DNA from: Bacillota bacterium
GTDB taxonomy: Bacteria > Bacillota > DTU025
Direction: 5' to 3'
DNA: 10,102 nucleotides
NCBI GenBank assembly: GCA_012842765.1
Contig: DUWJ01000385.1
Coordinates: 1 to 10,102, forward strand
The notes under the pieces were generated by a model. The model did not search any database, was not told the DNA's origin, and worked only from the letters and a program-made list of their open reading frames with translations. This document shows positions 1 to 6,438 of the stretch, piece after piece; position 1 is the first letter of the stretch; every line of letters begins with the position of its first letter. Made by a program: the position numbers and the translations under genes.

Positions 1-1180
1 ACACCTTCACCCTGGCGACTCCTGAGGCCTGTGCCGCTTTGGCCACGTTGGCGGCAACGGCAGGAGCAACTCTGGGATCGAAGGGACCGGGGATAATGTA
101 CTCTGGAGAGAGTTCGTCTTCGGTAACGATATCGCTGATGGCGTATACCGCCGCCATCTTCATCTCTTCATTGATAGCACTCGCTCGGGCATCAAGCGCG
201 CCTCTGAACACTCCGGGGAAAGCCAAAACATTATTGATCTGGTTCGGGAAGTCAGACCTGCCTGTGGCGATGACCTTAGCTCCGCCAGCCTTAGCCTCAT
301 CAGGCATGATCTCGGGAACGGGGTTAGCCATCGCGCATACGATGGCGTCCTTGGCCATGCTGGCGACCATCTCACGGGTGACACATCCCGCAACCGAAAG
401 ACCGATGAATACATCCGCGCCCACAATTATATCCGCCAGACTCCCTGACAACTTGTTCGGGTTGGTTATCGCGGCAATCTCTTCCTTATAGGGGTTCATG
501 CCATATGTCCTGCCTTCGAAGATGGCGCCCTTGGAGTCGCACAGCACGACATCCCTCACGCCCAGCGCCATAAGGAGCTTCGTAACAGCAATTCCAGCCG
601 CTCCGGCACCGTTCACTATGACTCGAACATCAGATGCGTTCTTCGACACAATCTTCAGCGCGTTGATCATGGCAGCACATGTTATTATAGCCGTGCCATG
701 CTGATCATCGTGGAAGACCGGGATGTCAAGTGCCGCTTTTAACTTGTCCTCAACCTCAAAGCACGTCGGGGCCGAGATATCCTCCAAGTTGATGCCTCCA
801 AAGGTGGGCTCGAGGCATTTCACAACATTCACAATCTCGTCGGGGTCCTTTGTATCAAGACATATGGGGAATGCATCTACGCCTGCAAAAGACTTGAATA
901 GAACTGCTTTGCCTTCCATGACGGGCATGCCGGCTGCCGGACCGATATCGCCCAGTCCCAACACGGCTGTGCCGTTCGTGACTACTGCTACCATGTTGCC
1001 TTTGTTCGTGTAATCGTAGACCTTGTCGGGCTCGGCATGGATCTCCTTACACGGCTCCGCCACACCGGGAGTGTAGGCGAGACTGAGGTCCTCCTTGGTG
1101 CGCAAAGGCGTCTTGCTGACTACCTCTATCTTTCCCCTGTTGGCTCTGTGAAGCTCCAGTGCTTGCTCTCTCAATGTCAA
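1..1180 (-). CDS. NAD(P)-dependent malic enzyme (decarboxylating malate dehydrogenase), 3' end off the window
   Basis: Oxidative decarboxylation of malate to pyruvate and CO2 in the cytoplasm. The frame is open from 1180 to the left edge (393 codons, no stop). Family landmarks are all present: the YTPGVAEPC substrate loop (residues 36-44), GKAVLFK with the probable catalytic Lys91, the metal-ligand region NLEDI (131-135) and HDDQHGT (157-163), and the Rossmann dinucleotide motif GAGAAG (191-196). Bacterial single-domain malic enzymes are about 380-410 residues, so only a short tail is probably missing. The start is TTG: AAAGGAGG lies 9 nt upstream, and the protein then reads LTLREQALELH. A second TTG two codons later fits less well. 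It follows the transaldolase gene after 223 nt with no recognisable terminator, so it may be the last gene of the operon or have its own promoter. NAD versus NADP preference cannot be read with confidence. Confidence 0.93.
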   Translation of the reverse strand, partial: MTLREQALELHRANRGKIEVVSKTPLRTKEDLSLAYTPGVAEPCKEIHAEPDKVYDYTNKGNMVAVVTNGTAVLGLGDIGPAAGMPVMEGKAVLFKSFAGVDAFPICLDTKDPDEIVNVVKCLEPTFGGINLEDISAPTCFEVEDKLKAALDIPVFHDDQHGTAIITCAAMINALKIVSKNASDVRVIVNGAGAAGIAVTKLLMALGVRDVVLCDSKGAIFEGRTYGMNPYKEEIAAITNPNKLSGSLADIIVGADVFIGLSVAGCVTREMVASMAKDAIVCAMANPVPEIMPDEAKAGGAKVIATGRSDFPNQINNVLAFPGVFRGALDARASAINEEMKMAAVYAISDIVTEDELSPEYIIPGPFDPRVAPAVAANVAKAAQASGVARVKV

Positions 1181-1253
1181 GTGGGTAATCCTCCTTTGCT
1201 GTGTCCTCGCTTCCAGTCTAGCATGTATACGACTGGTCGTCAGTACATCGCGC

Positions 1254-1403
1254 CTAACGTCTTTCTGCAACATCTGCTGCGAATCCTTCGTAAGTGCACA
1301 CAGCCCGGAAGAAGGAATCGCCTGGTGCCTCAAGCCGCATTACAGCGCTTGCCGCGTCCTGGCTACCCACTTCCGGGCCGTAGTAGTTCTCAAGTTCGGC
1401 ACA
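1254..1403 (-). other. in-frame coding-like stretch after the transaldolase stop (49 codons)
   Basis: Directly after the transaldolase TAA, the same reading frame stays open for 49 codons and ends at a TAG (1254-1256). The conceptual peptide, roughly AELENYYGPEVGSQDAA at its start and ending FAADVAERR, has a protein-like composition and ordinary codon use. I do not recognise the family. The only in-frame ATG (1340) lacks an obvious ribosome binding site and would give just 28 residues. It may be the eroded 3' end of a lost gene, a readthrough extension, or chance. FSA-type transaldolases normally end soon after the F-x-x-DW motif, so the upstream protein looks complete without it. Confidence 0.25.
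1303..1378. repeat. 9-bp inverted repeat in the transaldolase-malic enzyme gap
   Basis: GCCCGGAAG at 1303-1311 pairs perfectly with CTTCCGGGC at 1370-1378, separated by 58 nt. It could fold into a long-range stem in the intercistronic RNA. No T-run follows on the minus strand, so it is not an intrinsic terminator. It may be chance, and no protein or RNA partner can be named. Confidence 0.25.
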
Positions 1404-2048
1404 TTACTTAATGACTCTATCCCAGTCTTGCGCAAAACCTACTATGCTCTTGTCAGTAACAGGGTGCTGGATAAGCTTGGGCAAGACCTTGTAGGGGCAA
1501 GCAGCCCAATGCGCGCCGGCTTCTGTTGCTTCGATGTAGTGAGACACGCCCCTGATGCTTGCGGCGACGATTTCCGTCTTGTAACCGCCATTTTTGGCCA
1601 TGTTTGCAGCTGATCGCACAACGCCCACACCATCTCCGCCCACATCGTCCGCCCTTCCCATGTAGATGGAGATAAAGTCTGCTCCCGCTTGAATAGCAAA
1701 GAAGGATTGGGGAATCGACACTATCCCGGTCAGGTTGACCTTAAGTCCGCGGTCCTGCAGCACCTGCATCGCAGCCAATGACTCCTGGGAGATGCACATC
1801 TTAACGATCAAACGATCACCCAGAACACTAGCAAACTCCTCAGCTTGCGCAATGATGCCGTCACGCTTGTCCTCGGTAATCTGCAAATGGAAGGGACCTT
1901 CAATGACCTTGGCGGCATCGCTCACCGCTTCTTTCCACGGTTTCCTCACTTCGGCCACTATGGTAGGGTTCGTGATTATGCCATGAACTCCGTAGTCCTT
2001 TGCTCCGATTAGGTCCTTCTCATCTATGCTAGCTATCAATATCCTCAA
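1404..2048 (-). CDS. transaldolase / fructose-6-phosphate aldolase-like protein (FSA/TalC type)
   Basis: Predicted class I (Schiff-base) aldolase or transaldolase of the small FSA/TalC type, 214 aa against about 215-220 for the family. The Schiff-base lysine is Lys83 in LIVKMCIS (Lys85 of E. coli FSA). Other family landmarks are GIITNPTIV (23-31), Tyr129 and Arg132 in IYMGRAD (Tyr131 and Arg134 of FSA), GGDG (137-140) and the terminal F-x-x-DW (205-209). The Asp at FSA position 6 is Ala6 here in an ungapped N-terminal alignment, and the usual VPVT after the lysine is MCIS, so specificity or mechanism may differ from true FSA. The start is TTG at 2048, with AAGGGAG 9 nt upstream. It lies 104 nt after the SorC regulator gene and probably shares its transcript. 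I infer C-C bond cleavage or transfer on the phosphorylated sugar made upstream. The substrate is unknown. Confidence 0.88.
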   Translation of the reverse strand: MRILIASIDEKDLIGAKDYGVHGIITNPTIVAEVRKPWKEAVSDAAKVIEGPFHLQITEDKRDGIIAQAEEFASVLGDRLIVKMCISQESLAAMQVLQDRGLKVNLTGIVSIPQSFFAIQAGADFISIYMGRADDVGGDGVGVVRSAANMAKNGGYKTEIVAASIRGVSHYIEATEAGAHWAACPYKVLPKLIQHPVTDKSIVGFAQDWDRVIK

Positions 2049-2152
2049 TGTAGTAGTCTCCCTTCAGCTGCCATGATACACTCGCACTTAACAATGCATT
2101 CCATCATTCTCTGGTTCTTGATGGACAGTGCTGCCTTGCGCCTACCAAAACC

Positions 2153-3145
2153 CTATAGTGCTCCATCTGCCGAGTCCACCAGCGTTCTGGCGGTTATCTC
2201 ATCTGTTACAAGCATGTTGGCGAAGCCTCCACGGAGCGCCCCGGCAATCCCGGGAATCTTTTTCGGACCGCCCGCCACCAGTATGCAGCTCTCCTTTTGG
2301 GTCAACTCGTCAAGTTCAAGCCCAATAGTCCTGTCATTGAGGGACTCATCGCAAACGGATCCATCTGCAGTAAAGAACCTGGAGCAAATGTCTCCGACAG
2401 CGCCCTTGGATAACAGGACGTCGATATCTTCCGCGGAAAGATAGCCCGCCTGAGCCAAGATACAAGACTTGCTTGGCCTCCCTACAGAGAAGATAGCAAT
2501 ATTTGCTTGTCTACCCTTCTCAAGAATTCTTCTGAGATTAGGGTCGCGGGCTAGGGCGTCTCTGAGTTCCCTACTTTCAACAATTGTTGGAGCAGATAAG
2601 AAGTACGGCGGCGCATCAAATGCAGCAGCAACTTTGGCCACTATCTCATTTCCGTGGATTAGTGCCTCGCCCTTCCCAGAAAGCGCACCCTCCAGCTGCA
2701 CAATCTTGACGTTTTCGCGTTTTATGGGCAAAGGTTTGAGCGCTCTGGCCATCTCCAGCATGGTCGTGCCCCCGGTCACCCCGATCACGTCTCCATCTCG
2801 GATTATCTCCTTTAGGAGACGTGCAGCAGCCTGCCCGAGGTGCCATCTAAGAGGCTTGGGGCTTGATTCAGAGATTGGGCATACCACTACTCTCTTCAGA
2901 CCGTACATGGATTCCAATTCCCTACTGAGCCCATGTTCCTCCTGGAATTCATCGACGATAGTCACCTGAACAATGCCGACTTCCCGGGCCCGAGTCAGCA
3001 GCCTTGAGATGCGGCTCCGGGACAGGCCAACTCGTTCCGCGATCTCCTGCTGGTTAAGGTCATGTTCGTAGTACATCCTCGCTACCCGAACCAAAAGTTC
3101 GTGCTCACTGCTGGGATTCTGTTCAATTTCCACGACGTTTCTCAC
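2153..3145 (-). CDS. SorC-family sugar-responsive transcriptional regulator
   Basis: DNA-binding regulator with an N-terminal helix-turn-helix (NQQEIAERVGLSRSRISRLL, residues 31-50) and a C-terminal SorC sugar-phosphate sensing domain (about 75-330). Domain landmarks are GVTGGTTM (122-129), VQLEGALSG, the R-x-IGLELDEL segment, AGGPKK and the closing ALRGG-x-x-N-LVTDE-x-TA. At 330 aa it has normal family length. Family members (SorC, DeoR of B. subtilis, CggR) bind phosphorylated sugars, so its effector is probably a phosphorylated intermediate of this pathway (inference). The start is a GTG at 3145; a second GTG at 3133 is possible, because neither has an ideally spaced ribosome binding site, and an in-frame TAG upstream excludes longer forms. 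It sits between the small-protein gene and the transaldolase, behind a 250-nt leader with inverted repeats, suggesting its own, perhaps autoregulated, promoter. It ends with TAG. Confidence 0.93.
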   Translation of the reverse strand: MRNVVEIEQNPSSEHELLVRVARMYYEHDLNQQEIAERVGLSRSRISRLLTRAREVGIVQVTIVDEFQEEHGLSRELESMYGLKRVVVCPISESSPKPLRWHLGQAAARLLKEIIRDGDVIGVTGGTTMLEMARALKPLPIKRENVKIVQLEGALSGKGEALIHGNEIVAKVAAAFDAPPYFLSAPTIVESRELRDALARDPNLRRILEKGRQANIAIFSVGRPSKSCILAQAGYLSAEDIDVLLSKGAVGDICSRFFTADGSVCDESLNDRTIGLELDELTQKESCILVAGGPKKIPGIAGALRGGFANMLVTDEITARTLVDSADGAL

Positions 3146-3177
3146 TTCCCAATGGCATAACCAATACTAACAAGTTA

Positions 3178-3195
3178 TCTGTCAACCGAGACAGA
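3178..3195. promoter_or_regulatory. inverted repeat overlapping TTGACA upstream of the SorC gene (operator candidate)
   Basis: TCTGTC (3178-3183) and GACAGA (3190-3195) form perfect 6-bp arms around a 6-bp spacer, 33 bp upstream of the regulator's GTG. On the minus strand the repeat contains a consensus TTGACA. A dyad on a -35-like element just upstream of a regulator gene is typical of autoregulation, but binding by this SorC protein is inference. Confidence 0.35.
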
Positions 3196-3285
3196 CACGC
3201 GCATGCTGGCACATCTATGATTGCCTATGCACATTCTTGCACTCCAGAGGCCTTTTCTCCATTGCACAAGAGACTCCTTCAGCCG

Positions 3286-3301
3286 CAAGGTGTTAACCTT
3301 G
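3286..3301. promoter_or_regulatory. palindrome CAAGGT-GTTA-ACCTTG in the SorC leader
   Basis: Perfect 6-bp arms (3286-3291 and 3296-3301) with a 4-bp centre, about 140 bp upstream of the regulator start. It is either an operator-like dyad or a small RNA hairpin. No T-run follows it on either strand, so it is not an intrinsic terminator. It does not match the direct repeats upstream of the kinase gene. Confidence 0.3.
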
Positions 3302-3395
3302 GGAAGCAATGCAGACCCGTTGACAGTGCTCACATCCTCCTTCGAAAGCACGCAAACAACCCGGTACGCGACTGATTCTGTCACTACAGCCAGGA

Positions 3396-3707
3396 CTAAT
3401 CCCGGACCTTGCGACCGACAAAATGTCTTTGAGCGTTGTACATGTTTATGTCGCCGATTTCAGAGAGTTCTTCCATTACTTCCTCCAAAAGCTCCAGGTT
3501 GGGAACCTCCCAGAAGGTGAAATACTTCCACTCTGTGGACCAACAACAGTCATACACCCCGTGCATCTTGACGCCCTTTTCCCGTGCACGGCTGAAGATG
3601 TCCTCTACTTTTCTGTCGAATTCTCGCTTTTCATCCTCCGATGCACTGTACCACGTGTCGGTCGCTTTCCATGCCGCAAAAAATCCCAATGGTTTCTCTT
3701 CTGCCAT
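3396..3707 (-). CDS. small conserved-looking protein of unknown function (possible dimeric alpha/beta-barrel fold)
   Basis: A 103-aa soluble protein with no signal peptide or membrane segment. It begins MAEEKPLGFFAAWK, has a charged helical stretch with the aromatic-rich WYSASEDEKREF (about 19-30), then KGVKMHGVYDCCWSTEWKYF and a strand-like TFWEVPNL. The pattern of a short strand, a long charged helix and an aromatic strand resembles small ferredoxin-like stress-response or DUF6616-type proteins, but I cannot assign a family firmly. The ATG at 3707 is preferred, because GGAG lies 9 nt upstream; a GTG at 3743 would lengthen it by 12 residues without a good ribosome binding site. It starts 41 nt after the AllA-like gene and is surely cotranscribed with it, so a role in handling the same substrate is likely (inference). 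It ends with TAG. Confidence 0.8.
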   Translation of the reverse strand: MAEEKPLGFFAAWKATDTWYSASEDEKREFDRKVEDIFSRAREKGVKMHGVYDCCWSTEWKYFTFWEVPNLELLEEVMEELSEIGDINMYNAQRHFVGRKVRD

Positions 3708-3748
3708 TACGGTCAACTCCAGTTCAAACGGGCTAAGCCACACCCAGT

Positions 3749-4246
3749 TTAATTTTCATATTCGAGCTCGACCTTTTCGTCCAGTTCCTTCATGATAATA
3801 TTGTCAGGCGCGGTTTTGTGTTTGAACACAACGAAGAACGGGCCTTCATCCTCAACCGGATAGGGCGACAGATGCCACACACCCTTATCGTAAAACACCG
3901 CCTGCCCTACTTTGACCAAGAAGCCTCTTACATTGCGCGCCAAGGGCTGAGCATCCTTGTTTGCCCTGTCGTCTTCTGACGCTACAGGAATTATCAGGTC
4001 GCTCTTGATCGGAACGAGCAACTCATAGGTTGTGTTGTGCCGTTCCAAGCCTTCCACAATGAGTGGACGCTTCTTGCATACTCCATGCGCTATTTCGAGG
4101 GTTTCGTGATCAAGCTCCCATTTGACCAAACCGGGCCAGAGGTCCTCGACGGCCGACACTTTTTTTGCGCCTTCAGGCATTTCCACGACTTGTCCGTAGG
4201 GAGCAAAAGCTTCCTTCGTTAATTCCTCGACTTTGACTTTGTGCAT
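3749..4246 (-). CDS. ureidoglycolate lyase (AllA)-like cupin protein
   Basis: A 165-aa cytoplasmic protein of the ureidoglycolate lyase/hydrolase superfamily (AllA, about 160 aa in E. coli, splits ureidoglycolate to glyoxylate and urea). Visible landmarks are the N-terminal EAFAPYGQVVEMP (12-24), ERHNTTYELLVPI (68-80), matching the family's E-R-H segment, and GQAVFYDKGVWHLSPYP (114-130), the conserved Y/F-x-x-GVWH segment with His125. There are no allantoin-pathway neighbours (no allantoinase, allantoicase or ureidoglycolate dehydrogenase); it lies inside a sugar transport and kinase operon. True ureidoglycolate lyase activity is therefore doubtful, and action on a different sugar-derived substrate is more likely (inference). 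The ATG start has GGAG 11 nt upstream. The hairpin at 4295-4325 separates it from the binding-protein gene. Confidence 0.8.
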   Translation of the reverse strand: MHKVKVEELTKEAFAPYGQVVEMPEGAKKVSAVEDLWPGLVKWELDHETLEIAHGVCKKRPLIVEGLERHNTTYELLVPIKSDLIIPVASEDDRANKDAQPLARNVRGFLVKVGQAVFYDKGVWHLSPYPVEDEGPFFVVFKHKTAPDNIIMKELDEKVELEYEN

Positions 4247-4294
4247 GACTTCTTCAACTCCAATACCGTCAGTTGCTGCCTTTTTTGCGGGGTT

Positions 4295-4325
4295 GCATGG
4301 CGGAACTGAACCTGTTCCGCCATGC
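4295..4325 (-). other. perfect 12-bp-stem hairpin between the binding-protein gene and the AllA-like gene
   Basis: GCATGGCGGAAC (4295-4306) and GTTCCGCCATGC (4314-4325) are perfect complements around a 7-nt loop. In the minus-strand transcript it begins 25 nt after the binding-protein stop and is followed by AACCCCGCAAAAAAGG, with no U-run, so a classical intrinsic terminator is unlikely. The position directly 3' of a solute-binding-protein gene suits an mRNA-stabilising or partial attenuation element that keeps binding-protein expression above that of downstream genes, as REP elements do after malE (analogy, not shown here). Confidence 0.7.
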
Positions 4326-4350
4326 GGCCTTCACTCGTGTCGGAACGCTC

Positions 4351-5307
4351 TTATTTCGCTGGGTACAACACCTTCTGAATCTCAGGCCTATTCATGTTTT
4401 CCTTGGTAACTACGGTAATCGGAACATAAACATCCTTGGGCACCTTCTTGCCCTGCTTCGCTGCGATAATATATTCAACACCCTTGTAGCCCATTTCAAA
4501 CGGCTGCTGCACTACGAGTCCGGCTATCTCGCCCTTCTTCAGAGCTTCGATCTCCTCCGGGCTTGCATCGTATGCAACAACCTTTACCTTGCCAGCAAGT
4601 CCCCTATTCCTCAGCGCCTGAATACAGCCGATTGCGGCGCGGTCAAATGCTGCAAATACGCCCTTAATGTCGGGGTTGGCGTTGAGTATCCTCTCCATGT
4701 TTGCCATTGCCACTGCCTGGTCTTCTCCACGCTGGATCTCAAGAAGTTGGACCTTGGGATACTTCTTTGCCACTGCTACCGCTGCTTCACCGCGTATGTC
4801 GTTGCTAGGGACGCCTGCAGGGCAGTTGAGTATCACTACCTTGCCTTCGCCGCCTATCTCCTTCATTAGCAATTCCATTGCGATGCGGCCGCCTTCTCTG
4901 TTGTCTGTTCCGACGTAGCTCGTTTTTCCGTCCCAGTTGAGATTGGCGTCAATGCTGACCAGAGGAATTCCAGCCTTCATCGCCTGCTTTGCCGGTCCAA
5001 CCAGAGCATCTGAATCGAGGGGCGTCTACAGGATGCCATCCACTCTTCTGATTATCAGGTTTTCTACGGCAGAGATCTGCTCTGCAACGTCGTTAGTGCT
5101 TTTCGGGCCCGTGTAAATGAGTTTGCCCCCAACTTTGGCAAGAGCAGCCTCTGCGCCCGCCTTAACGCCAAGCCAGTACTCGCTCGACGTAGACATGACG
5201 ACCAGCCCAATTACTAACTCCTTTTCCTTGGCGGCACAAATCCCAATAGGACAAGTTATCGCGAATACTAGAACCAGTGCTAATGCCGACAACAGTGTTC
5301 GTTTCAT
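4351..5307 (-). pseudogene. ribose-type ABC transporter sugar-binding protein, interrupted by in-frame TAG at codon 94
   Basis: Extracytoplasmic sugar-binding protein of the ribose/galactose-type (RbsB) family. The 957-nt frame has a signal peptide (MKRT, then a hydrophobic core, cleavage near residues 25-26) and mature IGLVVMSTSSEYW, ending ITVVTKENMNRPEIQKVLYPAK. The DGIL-x-TPLDSDAL segment is split: codon 94 is TAG (5026-5028), exactly where relatives have a single hydrophobic residue, and the same frame resumes at once with TPLDSDALVGPAKQAM. No other lesion is visible, and the downstream portion, for example SIDANLNWDG, is well preserved. One base change would restore it (TTG to TAG would explain a Leu). 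The internal ATG at 4980 lacks a good ribosome binding site, so the C-terminal part is unlikely to be made separately. The start at 5307 has AGGAG upstream. The cause could be recent inactivation, a sequencing or assembly error, or readthrough. TAG is an ordinary stop in neighbouring genes. Confidence 0.85.
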
Positions 5308-5403
5308 CGTTTCCTCTCCTATCGTTTGATGTTGGCGAATTCGAGCTCGTCGTTGCCTGTAGATGTCATCATTTTGGGGAGCAATACCGGTCGCCCGGTC
5401 CCA

Positions 5404-6366
5404 TCACCTCCGCTCTCTCAGCTTCGTCTGCTGCAATAGATCGAGATACACCGCCATGATCACAACAAACCCAATGGCTATCTCCTGATAGAATGAACTC
5501 AACCCTAGCAGCACAAATCCGTTGTCCAGCACACCCATGATGAGCGCCCCTATCATGGTGCCGAATATGTTGCCGACGCCTCCGGTAAGGCTCGTGCCCC
5601 CAATAACAGCGGCTGCCACCGAGTTCATGTTGTAATCCGCACCGGCCGTGGGGTGCGCAAGTCCAAGTCTGCCCATGAGTACGATGCCCGCCAGTCCGGC
5701 CAAAAGCCCAGACACGAGGTATACCATCCTCACAGTCCGTCCCGTATCTATTCCCGATAGCCTCGTGGCCTCCATATTGCTTCCAACCGCATAGGTATAC
5801 CTTCCAAAAAGCGTATGATTGAGAACCCAGTTGAAGATTATCGCCGCGACAATGAATATCAGAACCGGAACAGGAAGACCGACGATCTCTCCCCGTCCAA
5901 ACCAGGAGAGCGCTTCCGGCAGCCTCGAAATCGGCGTTCCGTTAGTGATGACTAGCGTGATTCCCCTGGCAATCGACATAGTTCCCAACGTCACGATGAA
6001 CGGAGGCACCCTCATTTTCGTTATGGCCAGACCATTAACATATCCAAAAGCAGCGCTAAACGCCAATGCTGTAACAAGACAGATCCAAAGCGGAACGCCG
6101 GAAGTCATCATGGACGCCGTCAGGATATTTGACAAAGCCAAGTTAGCGCCGACTGATAGGTCTATCCCTCCGGTAATGATGACAAAAGTCTGCCCTATCG
6201 CAATAATGGCAATAACTGCGGTCTGTATAGCGATTGTCTTCAAGTTCAATGCCGTCAGGAAATAAGGACTGATTATAGTCAGGACGATCATGCATAGCGC
6301 AAGGATTGCCAGAGCTCCATATTTTTCTATGAATGTTTTGTAGTCGAAACCCTGTGTCTTCTCCAT
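5404..6366 (-). CDS. ribose-type ABC transporter permease (RbsC family)
   Basis: Integral membrane channel subunit for import of a ribose-like sugar. The 320-aa protein is almost entirely hydrophobic, with roughly 8-10 membrane segments. Family marks are GGIDLSVG (66-73), VPPFIVTLGTMSIARG, VGSNMEATRLSGI (the cytoplasmic loop that contacts the ATPase) and VIGGTSLTGGVGNIFGT-x-x-GAL. The ATG at 6366 is chosen because GGAGG lies 11 nt upstream; a TTG at 6396 would add 10 residues but has no ribosome binding site. It starts 72 nt after the ATPase stop and ends 96 nt before the binding-protein start. Members of this family work as homodimers with a two-domain RbsA-type ATPase, which is the upstream neighbour. 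The sugar transported cannot be read from the sequence. Confidence 0.94.
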   Translation of the reverse strand: MEKTQGFDYKTFIEKYGALAILALCMIVLTIISPYFLTALNLKTIAIQTAVIAIIAIGQTFVIITGGIDLSVGANLALSNILTASMMTSGVPLWICLVTALAFSAAFGYVNGLAITKMRVPPFIVTLGTMSIARGITLVITNGTPISRLPEALSWFGRGEIVGLPVPVLIFIVAAIIFNWVLNHTLFGRYTYAVGSNMEATRLSGIDTGRTVRMVYLVSGLLAGLAGIVLMGRLGLAHPTAGADYNMNSVAAAVIGGTSLTGGVGNIFGTMIGALIMGVLDNGFVLLGLSSFYQEIAIGFVVIMAVYLDLLQQTKLRERR

Positions 6367-6438
6367 TCTCTCATCAGCCTCCAAAGGACTATTCAACGAG
6401 CATTCTCACAGCTAATGCCGAAGTCAGTTTCTTCATCG

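Larger units (their letters stand above)
3146..3395 (-). promoter_or_regulatory. leader and probable promoter region of the SorC regulator gene
   Basis: A 250-nt gap without a convincing gene. On the minus strand it holds a consensus TTGACA embedded in an inverted repeat (3178-3195), a 6-bp-arm palindrome (3286-3301) and an AAGGAGG Shine-Dalgarno-like run (3342-3336). The TTGACA lacks a good -10 at standard spacing (17 nt gives only GGTTAT, very close to the start codon), so the actual promoter is uncertain. It is the longest internal gap in the cluster, which supports a separate transcription or regulation point here. Confidence 0.4.

Noticed and set aside
39..1411. Plus-strand frames over the malic enzyme gene and its upstream gap
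   Set aside because: Shadows of the minus-strand malic enzyme, whose motifs are unmistakable.
3423..3795. Plus-strand frames of 109 and 119 aa over the small-protein gene
   Set aside because: Antisense shadows of the small-protein and AllA-like genes, with no recognisable protein features.
4295..4325. Intrinsic terminator
   Set aside because: No run of T follows the stem on the minus strand; the plus strand carries no gene here.
5026..5028. TAG read as pyrrolysine or through general TAG reassignment
   Set aside because: TAG terminates several intact neighbours (SorC, small protein, ATPase). A solute-binding protein is not a known pyrrolysine protein, and a hydrophobic residue is expected at this site.
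5386..5399. Small hairpin ACCGG-TCGC-CCGGT between permease and binding-protein genes
   Set aside because: The pair order (permease stop, hairpin, binding-protein start) is suggestive, but the stem is 5 bp and lacks a T-run; too weak to list.
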